From Ascarosepion bandense (lineage: Eukaryota; Mollusca; Cephalopoda; Sepiida; Sepiidae), in the NCBI GenBank assembly GCA_037127315.1, contig JBBBDQ010000403.1, positions 310,001-374,000 on the forward strand: a stretch of DNA of 64,000 nucleotides, given 5' to 3'. Below are positions 1-10,360 of the stretch, in pieces (position 1 is the stretch's first letter; each line of letters opens with the position of its first letter). The notes beneath the pieces are model-generated. The model was not told where the DNA came from and made no database searches. It was given only the letters and a program-made list of their open reading frames with translations. The position numbers and the translations under genes are program-made.

Positions 1-830
1 CTTGAAAAATGTAGCAAATTGTATTCAACAAATTAAGCTTGGACAAGTTACTTATAACAGCCAATATGTATTATTTATGATGAGGTTATATATAGAGATG
101 ATATTCAAATAGCTGCTGAAATTATCAAACCAACATGAAATAAATATGCTGTAAGGGTTTTAAGGTAGCAAATATAAAAAAAAGTCTATATAGAAATTAT
201 TTAAGAAAGCAAAGTCAAAATGGCAGCATTGATTGGAATGCATGTGTCCATAAATCAGCATTCTTTCATTTAAACATGTTTTGTTAAAAACAACTGACAA
301 GAAAGATTTTATAAATATATATATTTTTTTTTTTACTAGTATTCTTACACATTTCCTTTTTTTTACATTCCTTATCTCCAGCAAAAAAGAAAACTGCAAA
401 AATTAAATCTAAAATTTATAAAATCTTCCTTGTTGGTCGTTAATGTAACATGTTTAAATGACAGAAGACATTTGTGGAAAGTACAGTAACCCAATTTTTG
501 TCTTAAGTGGGGGATTTGGATTTTATAAAATAAAAATTTGTAATTTTTCTTGGAATTATTTTTTTATTTCAATTTAATAATACCTTTTGAAATATAATTA
601 TGTCTATGTAGACCTTGTCTTAAATGCCTTTGGATTATAAAAAAAAAAAAAAATTAGTTACTTGAAAGTGAAAATTAAAGAGAAAGAAAGCTCTAAAAAT
701 ATGAGGCTTAAAAAATAGATTGATATAAAAAAAAAAACAAACAAACTTGCAGCATCTTACGTTTCATTTGTAAGTTTAAGCAAAAAGGAATATTTTACTG
801 AAGAAGTTTACGGAAAAGGTTATTATAAAC
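1..830. other. AT-rich noncoding sequence
   Basis: No coding or RNA gene seen. Only homopolymer A and T runs and short AT-rich ORFs without protein-like composition. Confidence 0.6.
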
Positions 831-835
831 TAATA

Positions 836-1400
836 AAACTGAAAAATTCAGTGAAGATTTTATATAAAAAGTATAAGTTATTTTCTATTTAATTTCAGTT
901 AGTCATCATACTTGGATTAAATTTCCAGAAAAGAATAAAAAAAAATAAGTGTCAGTGCTTGAAAGTCAACACATTGTCATGATAACAGACATATCTAGAA
1001 AACTTTGTATGAATATTTTAAATATACACTTTTTATATTAAATTTAATAATCACTGGATTAATGCTTATATGAATAAAGTGTTAAAAGAACAAAATATAA
1101 TTTTGTTTGTTTAAAATTCCCAATAATGCCACTGATAGGATAATTTAAATATTTATATCAAGCTGAAGTGTCACATTCCCTCAAAATTCCTTACTATTTT
1201 ATTGTGACTACCTTGGCCTGTTTTTCATACAATACATGCTACAACCCAGCTTATTATAATGTGTTGACATTCAAGAACTGACACTACTTTTACTCTCTTC
1301 TGGAAATTTGATCCAAGCTTTAAACTCTTGTTGGCTGACTGTAAATAGAAAATAAGACTTTATATAAAATCTTCAGTGAATTTTGCTCATTTAATACTTT
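836..1400. repeat. Inverted repeat, arms about 145 bp
   Basis: Sequence at about 836-985 recurs as an imperfect reverse complement at about 1254-1400, sharing blocks such as gaagattttatataaa, aaatttccaga and agtgtcagt. A second shared block (about 1044-1085 against about 1400-1470) lies next to it but in permuted order, so this is not a simple hairpin. It looks like the ends of a decayed mobile element with permuted terminal repeats. The element class is not assigned. Confidence 0.5.
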
Positions 1401-1731
1401 TTTCATATGAACATTAATCCAATGATTATTAATATAAAATATTTAAGATATTCCTAAAACATGAAAAAGTGTTATTGTTAAAACCCATTTGTTGTAGTAA
1501 AATAGCAGACCGAATGTTTCTTTTAACCAGCAGACACAAAAATATGAGTTTACTGCAATATAGATTTATATAACCTTTATATAACTAACCAAAATACACA
1601 TCATTGCTGGGTAAAAGGTCAAGACTTGGCTTGTAGGCTAATGTAAGGCTTTTACAATGGCAATAAAATGATTTATTTTTTTTTTTTTTAGTACCAGTGT
1701 TGTTTCCAGAATTATGCAAACCCGCTAGAAA

Positions 1732-1868
1732 CAGTATAACCCTGGATATAAGAGAGATTTTCTCTGGTCCCAAATTAGAGCCTGTGGTAATGTATATAAA
1801 ATAGACCAAACCCAGATATAAGAACTTTTATCCGGTCCTGACAACTCTCTTATATCAGGGTTACACTG
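1732..1868. mobile_element. Palindromic MITE, pogo/Tigger-like ends (copy 1)
   Basis: A 137-bp segment whose ends are about 24-bp terminal inverted repeats of the type CAGTGTAACCC..GATATAAGAGAG. A second copy in opposite orientation at 20424-20560 shares both ends and the interior, including the tggtcccaaattagagcc block. Ends beginning CAGT next to TA dinucleotides are known in the pogo/Tigger branch of Tc1/mariner elements; that assignment is inference. There is no coding capacity, so it would need a transposase in trans. Confidence 0.65.
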
Positions 1869-2159
1869 TATAAATATATTTTTTAGAAATGGCATATCCC
1901 TTCATGTAGCAAATTGCAGCTTCTCCACAGCTTCTTTTAATGGATGTAGATTGCCATGATTTCATGAGAAAAATTGTGGTTTAAATGTTGTTGTTTTTGA
2001 TTAAACCAGACTTGAGAACAAAGTCACCATGTTTATTAGACATTGATATTTTATGTCTCAAAATAACTGACTAATCCAATCCATGATAATCTTAAATATA
2101 AAATATATTTATCAGGATTCAATACTTTTGGTTTATGGAACTGTGTAATCATAGCAGAA

Positions 2160-2985
2160 ATGCAGTTAGATTGGCTATCCATTGGATGTAGTACATTGTC
2201 ACAAAAGATTTTCTCGGTGAATTCTAATTCCTGTTCTTAGTATTAAAACAAATCATTAAACATGATGGACAAAAGATTAATTTCATGCTGTCTAAGACAA
2301 AACCTAGTCCCAGTTAGTATATAATCTGCTAAACATGGGATTTTGGTCCACTGATGTAACAAAATTAGAATCTTGTCTTTGTACTGACATGCTCAAAAAC
2401 CTATGACACCGTCATTTTCCTTTTGTCAAGTGAAACAAGATATGAATGCAACCCATTTAGGGTCTCATAAAGTGACTCCAACTCCCTATCAAATACTAAA
2501 GGTATCATCTACATAAACATAGTAGTTGGGTTGTCTCATACAAGCAAATAAACTTTGCTTGTAAAACCTCATGAAAATATTTCCTATCACAGGAAGTAAA
2601 AAGCTATCCATCAATCTGCTTGTACATCTCATTATCAAAGCTAAAATCAATGAACATAGTGACAAAGAAAACAAGTTCAACAATAAAAACAGTTTCTAGG
2701 ATACAAGGGAAAGAAAGATTACCGGGCACAAATAGCTATTGGTTCCTCAAGTAAATGAACACACAAATTAGGTAGAGAATTTTGTAAATAATTTGCAAAT
2801 GTAAATGAATTTTTAATACAATTTTCCTTATAGATATCTATCATTTGCTGTAACAATTCAGCCAACCATTTTGCCAATTTATGTAACATTGATAAAATGG
2901 GTTTCATGGGTATATTGTCCCTCTGGGTCTTAGGTAAGCCATATAACAGAAAGCCTACTGATCTGACAACCGTGTTAGGTAGATG
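2160..2985 (-). pseudogene. Penelope-like element reverse transcriptase remnant
   Basis: Reading the minus strand from about 2985 downwards gives a broken reverse transcriptase. It starts with GLPKTQ and a PILSMLHKLAKWLAELLQ segment (near 2890-2830). An IDFSFDNEMYKQIDG block follows near 2640, then the catalytic YVYVDDTF signature near 2510. The order GLPK, then substrate-binding block, then YxDD is typical of Penelope-like RT. Frameshifts and stops separate the blocks, and several motifs are missing between SFDN and YVDD, so it is dead. Weak similarity continues below 2489. It is probably a 5'-truncated old insertion; the exact clade is uncertain. Confidence 0.6.
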
Positions 2986-2990
2986 ACTTT

Positions 2991-5150
2991 CAAGTTTTTT
3001 GTTTTTTTTTTTTTTAGAGAGAATTTTTATTCAATTGAGAGTGAACACAAGCAATAGCTGTAGGATCTCAGTATGATATGCTTATATTACAAGTATACAT
3101 GTGTCAATATATTAGGCATAGTTCTTAGCCTGACCCCTCCCCCCAACCAAATTCTTTTTTTTTTAGTTGTGCACAATATGTAAAACTCAACTCAGATAAG
3201 TGGGACAAAAAACACTCAGCTGTTTGTAATACTTTTTTCAACCCACCCCCAAAATAATTTATTTTGGCTGTATTTTTTTTTTTTTTTATCAATTTCTTCT
3301 ATTTTTCTATGTTTTTTTTATAGAAACAATATTCAAATCAGATAAAATTCTATCCATAATCTACTCTGAGACAAGGGATAACATCGCACTTTATCGACAA
3401 GAGTTGATTTAAGTTAGCATCAATCATAAAAATTACTATTACGCACCTATTACTGTGCTTAAATGGAGTAGGTTACTCAATTAATTCAAGAGTTTGTAAT
3501 ACTTAAGTGTTAAAATGAATACTAAACATTAAAAAAATTTCTTGAAACTTTATTTTTTTAGGCCTAATTAAAAGCTAAATGATTAAATTTACTATTTCTA
3601 GCAAGCAAAATAGTCTGATGCATCTCAAACAGAAATTATATTGATTGAAATTGATTCCCTTTAAGTGTTTTTAGCAGAAAAATAGATTTTCAAAACAAAC
3701 AGTGGCGGTGATTTATGTATTTTTTCTCACTTGTCAATCACTTAAGCACTGAAAGTGTTGACAGGTTTTACAGAGACTTAATCTGTTCAAACAGAATTCA
3801 AAAAAACAGATTGAGAATCTAATTTTAGAAATGTTCACTTTACATTTTCCATAGTCATCGATCTTATTTTCTGGCAATGTGTATAGTTGTTCATATTTTT
3901 ACACATAAATAAAAAAAAAAAATTAAAATTATTTTTAAAATCTTAGTTCAGGTGATTTGAAACTTTATATTTTATAAAAATAATGTAATTAGAAAAATAA
4001 ATGAAAGCATTTCTTGTAAAAATTTATTATTCATCTTTTTTTTCTTCAGACTATAATTTCCTTAATACATATTTATAAAAGCAATTAAAAGCTTATCTAA
4101 TTAAATATCAGTTTTATTGCAGTTTTTATTTTACTATTTGGAGCTGAAGCAAAAAAAAAAAAAAGATTTAAATTCTCCAAAGGCTTCCTGTGTTTAACTG
4201 ATAAGTTTATGATCAGAATATAATTTCTATAAATTTCATGAAATTAAGTGGGGGCTAACAGATGATTTTAAAAAAAAGTCATTTTACCAAGATTTCTACA
4301 AATAATAATTTATAAAAATAAATTAATTTGTGAATTAGTCCTGAAAGTTTCATTAAAATCTAACAATTATTTGATTTTTGCAGGAATTTCCAAACTGACA
4401 AAAAATAAAGAAAATAATAATTTAACCAAAATTGCCCCCATTTTGACAAATTGTTTTTATTAAGTTTGGGGCTTTTTTTTCATCACTGCTATGCTTTTTT
4501 TAAGCAAAAAAGTGAGGTACATGTAAACAGGATAGGGGACACAGAGAGAGAAACAATAAGCAACCACATTAGCTATTTCAACCAGAAACTGAACTGTTGC
4601 CATAGAAACTGTCTTGATAAAAAGCAGAATACTAATTGTGGCAAAATTGTCTAAAAGCAATTGTATCAACAACAATGGCAAATATGACCAGTCAGCTGAT
4701 AAGAGAAACTTTATACCAATTATTATATTTTAGCCTAAAGCTTTGTATGTTTCTGCTGGTGAAGACATCACAAGAGGAGAAATTCTAGTTTGCATAGTAA
4801 TTAATTCTGACTAAGTCTTAGAATAATTTGAGTTAAGCATGTGAAAAAAAAAAAGGGAGAGTCAGCAGTGAAGAAGTTAAACTTTACACAGGTAGTGGTG
4901 GGGAGAGAGAGAGAGTGAAGTCTTTAAATAAAAACCATAATTATACTAGTTTCTAATAAAGACCTAAGAAAACACTGGGACTACACTCCACATAAAATTG
5001 ATATGGAGAAAGAAAAGGAGAAATTTTTAAAAATTAATGCTGCTTATTCAGAGTTTATTGTGTAATTAATACTTTTATTGCCATGGACACATTTGTATAT
5101 GTGCCTTCTTGAAACTTACATTGCCTGCTGTCATATATATATATATATAT
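2991..5150. other. AT-rich noncoding sequence
   Basis: I see no gene. There are poly-T and poly-A tracts and short AT-rich ORFs only. A (TA)n(GT)n microsatellite near 5133-5165 abuts the next element. Confidence 0.55.
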
Positions 5151-5159
5151 TTGTGTGTG

Positions 5160-5765
5160 TGTGTGTATTATATGATCAGAGTACAATTAAACAACATTTC
5201 TCAGAAAAACATAACCATGTAGGTAATATCAGATTTTAGTCAACGATATAATAATCCTCACTCATGCACACAGTAAAAAGAACCTTTAGATATTGGAGGC
5301 CATGTACATTAAATCAAAACAACCCACACTTAATAAAATCATGCTTAAATCTGGTCATAACACATTACATTGCATTTGAATATATGGTTCTGTTGTCATT
5401 TCCAGCTATCACGTGGTGCGACATCATAGAACTGCATTGCAAATTTGCGAACTGCATTTGCTATTTTTGGTAACTGTTGCTTAGTGGAGTTTTATGTCAA
5501 CACAAGATAAAATTGTTGCTGATGGTGGATGTTTTTGTGCTACCGTCCTTATAACCTCTCTGGAGATGGCTCATGTGAGCCGAAAGCTTAGAACCAACTT
5601 AATAAAAAATTATCCAAATATTGGAGAATTTTTGTCTTTATTTTCAACTGAAATTAAAGTCAAAATACGACATTTAGAATGGCTCATGATTAAACATAAT
5701 AGATATTTATTGTCTCTTATATTTAACAGTATATGTTTAGAAAATTATTTGCTGCCTCAATACAC

Positions 5766-5800
<35 letters not shown>
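5160..5800 (+). mobile_element. Penelope-like element 3' end (family 1, copy A), 5' truncated
   Basis: The first part (5166-5430) encodes the degraded C-terminus of the PLE protein, after the GIY-YIG nuclease region. It contains STIKQHFSEKH and then AMYIKSKQPTLNKI.LKSGHNTLHCI before a stop. The rest (5430-5770) is the terminal repeat. Both parts match the copy at 45586-46798 closely. The terminal repeat holds a perfect ggctca/tgagcc hairpin (5568-5581) followed by GAAA, a hammerhead-like core. The element ends at a (TA)n tract, as do its relatives. No complete reading frame survives, and the 135-codon ORF through the terminal repeat is not a gene. Confidence 0.65.

Positions 5801-5816
<16 letters not shown>
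5769..5816. repeat. (TA)n microsatellite
   Basis: About 24 TA units directly at the 3' end of the PLE copy. Confidence 0.95.
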
Positions 5817-5829
<13 letters not shown>

Positions 5830-5904
5830 TTCAAAACACTGAAATGTTGGTCCCTATTATTTATGTTCATATTCATGATTGTTATTTCAATATTTTGTTA
5901 AAGT

Positions 5905-6219
5905 TCAATCAGTTAATTGCCATATGTGATACATGCTTAGGCAATCTTGTCTCAAAAGAGACAGGACTGACTAGGCAGAAGATTATCCTGCAGTAGGTTG
6001 CTATTACTTTCTGCGGTAGACTGGTTGCCAGCCAAGGCTATAAAACCCAATTTGTTCCATTATTTAATCCATAACTAGAGGGAAGGGACAGATTAATACC
6101 TTTCCCAAGGGTATTTGCATGTAAGTGAATGCAAGGAATTCAACTGTAATTCGAATTCGGATCACCGATTTCTTTGTTCTGTTTTGAGCTGATATCCACT
6201 GCACCACAACGCACATCCA
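5905..6219 (-). mobile_element. tRNA-derived SINE, family A
   Basis: On the minus strand the head (about 6219-6150) carries a degenerate tRNA-like A box and B box (tggatatcagct and gaattcgaatt types). The body contains the conserved accagtctaccgcagaaag and gagacaagattgcc segments. Closely related copies lie at 6430-6754 (+), 50865-51170 (+) and 52108-52425 (-). Length is about 315 bp. Pol III transcription from the internal boxes is expected from the class. It faces away from the copy at 6430. Confidence 0.75.
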
Positions 6220-6315
6220 AAAGTTGTTAGTAAAAGTTAGTAAGCTCAAATATTTACTGATGCGAGAGGGGAATTTTCTACAGGTTTTATTATTTACTCT
6301 ATTTACATTGTTTGG

Positions 6316-6395
6316 ACTGTTGTCCTCATCTTTATTGCCATATTAATGTTTTGGCTGTTGTATGTTCCCGTCTTCCTCAGGATCTTCCTATTTCT
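6316..6395 (-). repeat. P2 repeat segment (SINE tail type)
   Basis: The reverse complement carries cctgaggaagacgggaacat and a gatgaggacaacagtc block. These match the tails at 23310-23425, 24340-24480, 55506-55646 and 56480-56640. It sits between two family A SINEs. Confidence 0.5.
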
Positions 6396-6429
6396 GAGAT
6401 GATGAGGTATTGTAACTATTTATATTGTT

Positions 6430-6754
6430 TGGATGTACATTGTAGTGCAGTGGATACTGGCTTGGAACAAGAAATCGAATAGCAGAGTTTGAATTCCAGT
6501 TGAATTTGTTACATCTACATAAACGCAAATATCCTTGGAAAAAGGGTATGAATCCGCCACTGCTCTCTCCAGCTATGGGTTAAATAGCAAGGCATTAGGT
6601 TCTATAGCCTTGGTTGACAACCAGTCTACCACAGAAAGCAATGGCAACCTACTGCGGGAAAATCTGCCTGGTCAATCATGCTTCAAAAGAGACATGATTG
6701 ACCAAGTGTGTATTATGTATAGCACTTAGCTTTATGCATTCAGTCAGTCAGTCA
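6430..6754 (+). mobile_element. tRNA-derived SINE, family A
   Basis: The tRNA-like head starts near 6430 (A-box-like tgtagtgcagtggatactgg and B-box-like gagtttgaattcc). It is followed by the family A body with caaccagtctaccacag and gagacatgattgacc. It ends near the repeated cagt units at 6740-6754. It is divergently paired with the copy at 5905-6219. Confidence 0.75.
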
Positions 6755-7605
6755 TTTCCAAACTAGTGTAGACATTTAACATCATACCATATCTTTCTTT
6801 GCTTTTTTTATTATTATTATTATTATTATCTTGCAAATGGTGTTAATCTGTACTGCAGGAGTATCTGTTCAAAACCAAAATTGTGACACCCATGAGAAAA
6901 TGCTATCAGCATCTTAGTCATTTATTTTCTATAAATAACATTTTTATATCCCCTCCACATCGGCCAGTACAGCCAGATAATACCATAATGTGCAGGGATA
7001 CAAAAAGGTGATTACCTCTCTTTGGTAAAGTCATGCGATAACCGCTTACTGATAAAAGTGAGAGTCAAACTAAGCAGTTGCGTTTTAGCATGGATGAGAC
7101 AAGGACCTGGATAGAGGCTAAAGCTGCTTTTCCCCAGCTAGCTTGCATGTGGTGTAGCTTCCCCAGATATAAAGAACTATTTCTGGATCACAGCTCTCAA
7201 TTTGGGAAAAACCCAAACTGAGAACTGTTTCCTTGTTTAGAAGATAAATCTGGACCACTCGAATTTGGAATCCTGAACATGGATTCTCCAGAAACAGAAA
7301 AATCTCCATATTATTTGTAAGACCATATATTTTTGTTCTCTTTTCACACTGTTGTGTAGACATGTTGTTTCTCCATGTGGGTCACGTGTAAATATTTATA
7401 TATAATTTTTTTGAATGACTGGTATAAAACTGTGAGAATAAAGCATGTTTGTCATGCTTTTTCTTTCAGCTATTGTTCTGTCTGTCCATAAAATAAATTA
7501 TTATTCCGTGAATATAATAATGCCAATAATGGGGTGGGATGTAAAAGGGAGAATAAACCCTTTTTCCATACCACACCCATGAAATGCATCAGGAAAGAGT
7601 GCATA

Positions 7606-7643
<38 letters not shown>

Positions 7644-7869
7644 CATACATACTTACTTTTATCCATGGTATTTAACGTATGAGGATGAAGCAGCTCAGTT
7701 CTATAACAGCCAGACTACCTGCATATATCATTCTATTATAGTGGTAAAGACTTGTGCTTAAACCAACCAAACTTGGAGGAGCCAAATACAAACCTGGTGC
7801 ACAGTATGCCACATGGTCCCAAAACAACTTTCTGCAGGTTTTGAATTTAGAGTAGTCCTACTTCTAAAC
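6755..7869. other. Noncoding sequence with a (GT)n(TA)n tract
   Basis: No gene seen. A (TG)n then (TA)n microsatellite lies at about 7606-7642. The short ORFs here have no recognisable protein features. Confidence 0.55.
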
Positions 7870-8057
7870 TGATTAGTTTAAAAGGTAATAGGACCTAGCC
7901 TGTTCTGTTATTTAGACATAGCTTTGGGAAGGGGGGGAAATGGATTCATACTTTTCTCAAGAGCATTAGCATGTGAGTGAGTGTAATAAACTCAACCAGA
8001 ATTCAAACTCCGCTCTCCAATTCCTCAAGCTGAGATGCTATCTATTACTCCACAGTG

Positions 8058-8062
<5 letters not shown>
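7870..8062 (-). mobile_element. SINE, family A relative
   Basis: The minus strand reads as a tRNA-like head (gtggagtaatagatagcatc, then gtttgaattctgg). A body with cttgagaaaagtatgaatcc and a gcta..taaataacag block follows. It is more diverged than the other family A copies. The head end abuts a (TA)n tract. Confidence 0.6.

Positions 8063-8104
<42 letters not shown>
8059..8104. repeat. (TA)n microsatellite
   Basis: About 23 TA units, directly next to the head of a SINE. Confidence 0.95.
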
Positions 8105-8106
<2 letters not shown>

Positions 8107-9313
8107 ATCAGCTGTAAAAATGTTAAAATATTTATGATATAATCAAATGGCAACAAGCTACAATAGGTGGTAAAATAAGTTTTTTTTTTCTTTTTAAGAA
8201 TTTAATGGCCTGATTCTACCACTAAAAACAATTGGGGAATAAATAAGATTTCATTTACTTCAATAATGATGTTGAAAAAGTCTCGTGGCAAAATGAACAT
8301 GCATTTCAACAACATTTTAAAGAGGTCAACTCATTTTATAGACAAAAAAAATAAATATTTCAAAGATATAAAAATTTAAATATTTAAGATAAAGTGTAAA
8401 AGCTGAAAGAAATGTAAATAGATGAAAAAGGAAAAAGTAAACACTAAAACTAATCAAAAACACTTGGGTGAATGAATAATAGCAGGTGTGATAATTGGTA
8501 GAATTTAAATCATTTGCATAGATTTCAGGTTAGAGCCAAGAACTAAAGGATATCAATTCTGAGTATGAGTCAAAGGTTTATTAAAAGAGAAAAGTGGCCC
8601 ATTAAAGATATAGCTAATAATTATACATAAGATTCACATGCTATTATAGAATATTAAAGGACTATTAAATTTATTAAATTCTAAACAGCTTTAAGAAATA
8701 AAAAAACAGAACTATTAAAATGCCTTTAAAATAAATAATTGATACACCTCAAGTTTTGAACTAATCTGTCTGTAAATATTTAAAACTTTAAGTATCAGCT
8801 ATGGGTTAATTTGTAGAATTTATATCAGTAAATCATTATCTACAAAAAATTCTTACAATGTAAAAAAAATATTTTCTGGCTTTAAATAAGCTGCAAAAGG
8901 CGGAAAAACCATAAAAAAAAAAAAAAACCCCGAATCAATTTACTGCTCGTTTGACCCAAGTTTTGAGTGAAATCATAAATTACATTTTTTTTTTTTTTAG
9001 ATATTGCACTTAGAAATAGCTGTAATTTCAAACCCAGCTTTACAGAAATGTGATGATGGGTTGGGGAAGTGAATGCTTCATTCCTGTTAATATCAACTAT
9101 ATAATGAAATTTATAAAAAAAAAAAAAATTCAAATTCTCTTGTATAAATGGGCCAGATATTTTAAGGAATTTTTGTAATCTGCTTGTTGATTTTTTTATT
9201 TTATTTTTTTTATAGTTGTGATAACTTTTTACTTATGGCATTGTATAAAACCACGAGATTACATTAATAAATGAATTTTACATGGACTGACACTGCTTTT
9301 TCCATTTTCACTG

Positions 9314-9366
<53 letters not shown>

Positions 9367-9829
9367 AGTAAAACTTAACCAATAGGGCACATAAATAAAG
9401 GAGGGACCTGCTTAACCCACTCCATGGCTTATCAATGTCAAGGACATAATTGGTTTAACAAGCTTAGTAGTGTATACACTTGAAGTTAGGTTGTTGGTTG
9501 ATCTGCCAGGGGTAAGATAACTGTGCATGTTTGTAGTTAGCAGAAAAACAAACAAAAATACATAATCCACAAAAGGCCATATCATCTAGTCACTGATGAA
9601 TTTAAAAAATAAGGTTTACAGGCATTAAAACCAAGACCTTTTTTAATATCTGGAATCAAGACTGTCTGGCCCTGATCAAAAAGAGCCATACACACATGCA
9701 GAAATAGATACAGAGAAAGAGAGAAACATTAAAAAAATACTGTGTTAAGCATTTGCATCAATGTAGGACAAAGGTTTCAGTATTTAAAATTCTCAACTAT
9801 ATTCCAGTGATGCATTTGGTTGTATTTTG
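8105..9829. other. AT-rich noncoding sequence with a long poly-A tract
   Basis: No gene seen. A run of about 48 A at 9317-9364 is the longest homopolymer here. It may be the tail of a retroposed sequence, but nothing recognisable precedes it. Confidence 0.55.
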
Positions 9830-10360
9830 TTTTCCCCCAGTTTGGGGAAAAAGTGGTTGTGAGTGTAGGGTGTTCAGCGTTCACGTGATAACTTAGTTCC
9901 CGCGTAAACACATGCCGATAAAAGCGGGGAACATCACGTGGTATGCTAGTTAGGATTTTGTCCCGGGCAAGAGCAGACATGTTTCCCTAACTCACACGCA
10001 CTAATTGCGGGTAGCAATTAGTGGTGCAAATTTTTATTTCTCACCAGCATGCACACACAACACTAAAAAACTCCAATTGGAAACAGACATTAACACTATG
10101 CACATTAATTTTCATTCAAACTGGACTCCACATAAAATAACTTTTTACCGAACATTTTACGTTTCTGTCCAGACAAAGGGAAAGAACTTTTCTTTCCTTA
10201 CTTTTATGCATGCTTTCAACCCTATGTAACCTTTGTTAATATATTGTTTTTCTGGTTACTTTCGCCTTTTCGTCTTTCTTATTGCCTGTTTTATTCAATG
10301 ACCCCAGTTACGCCGAGTCGACGCGTAAATATAAATCAGTAATGGACTCTTTGTCCTCTA
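9830..10360. other. CpG-richer patch of unknown origin
   Basis: This stretch has clearly more CG dinucleotides than its flanks (cgcgtaaac, gccgataaaagcgggg, cgccgagtcgacgcg). It also has two cacgtg/cacgtga E-box-like motifs (near 9882 and 9934). It could be a solo LTR of an unrecognised element, a small promoter, or another repeat. I could not find matching TG..CA ends or a target duplication. Short ORFs on both strands show no known domain. Confidence 0.4.

Noticed and set aside
5494..5901. 135-codon ORF as a protein gene
   Set aside because: It runs through a PLE terminal repeat and a (TA)n tract (poly Tyr-Ile). The related copy at 46508 does not keep the frame.
9777..10229. Solo LTR in the CpG-rich patch
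   Set aside because: No TG...CA ends with a target duplication could be found, so it is left unclassified.
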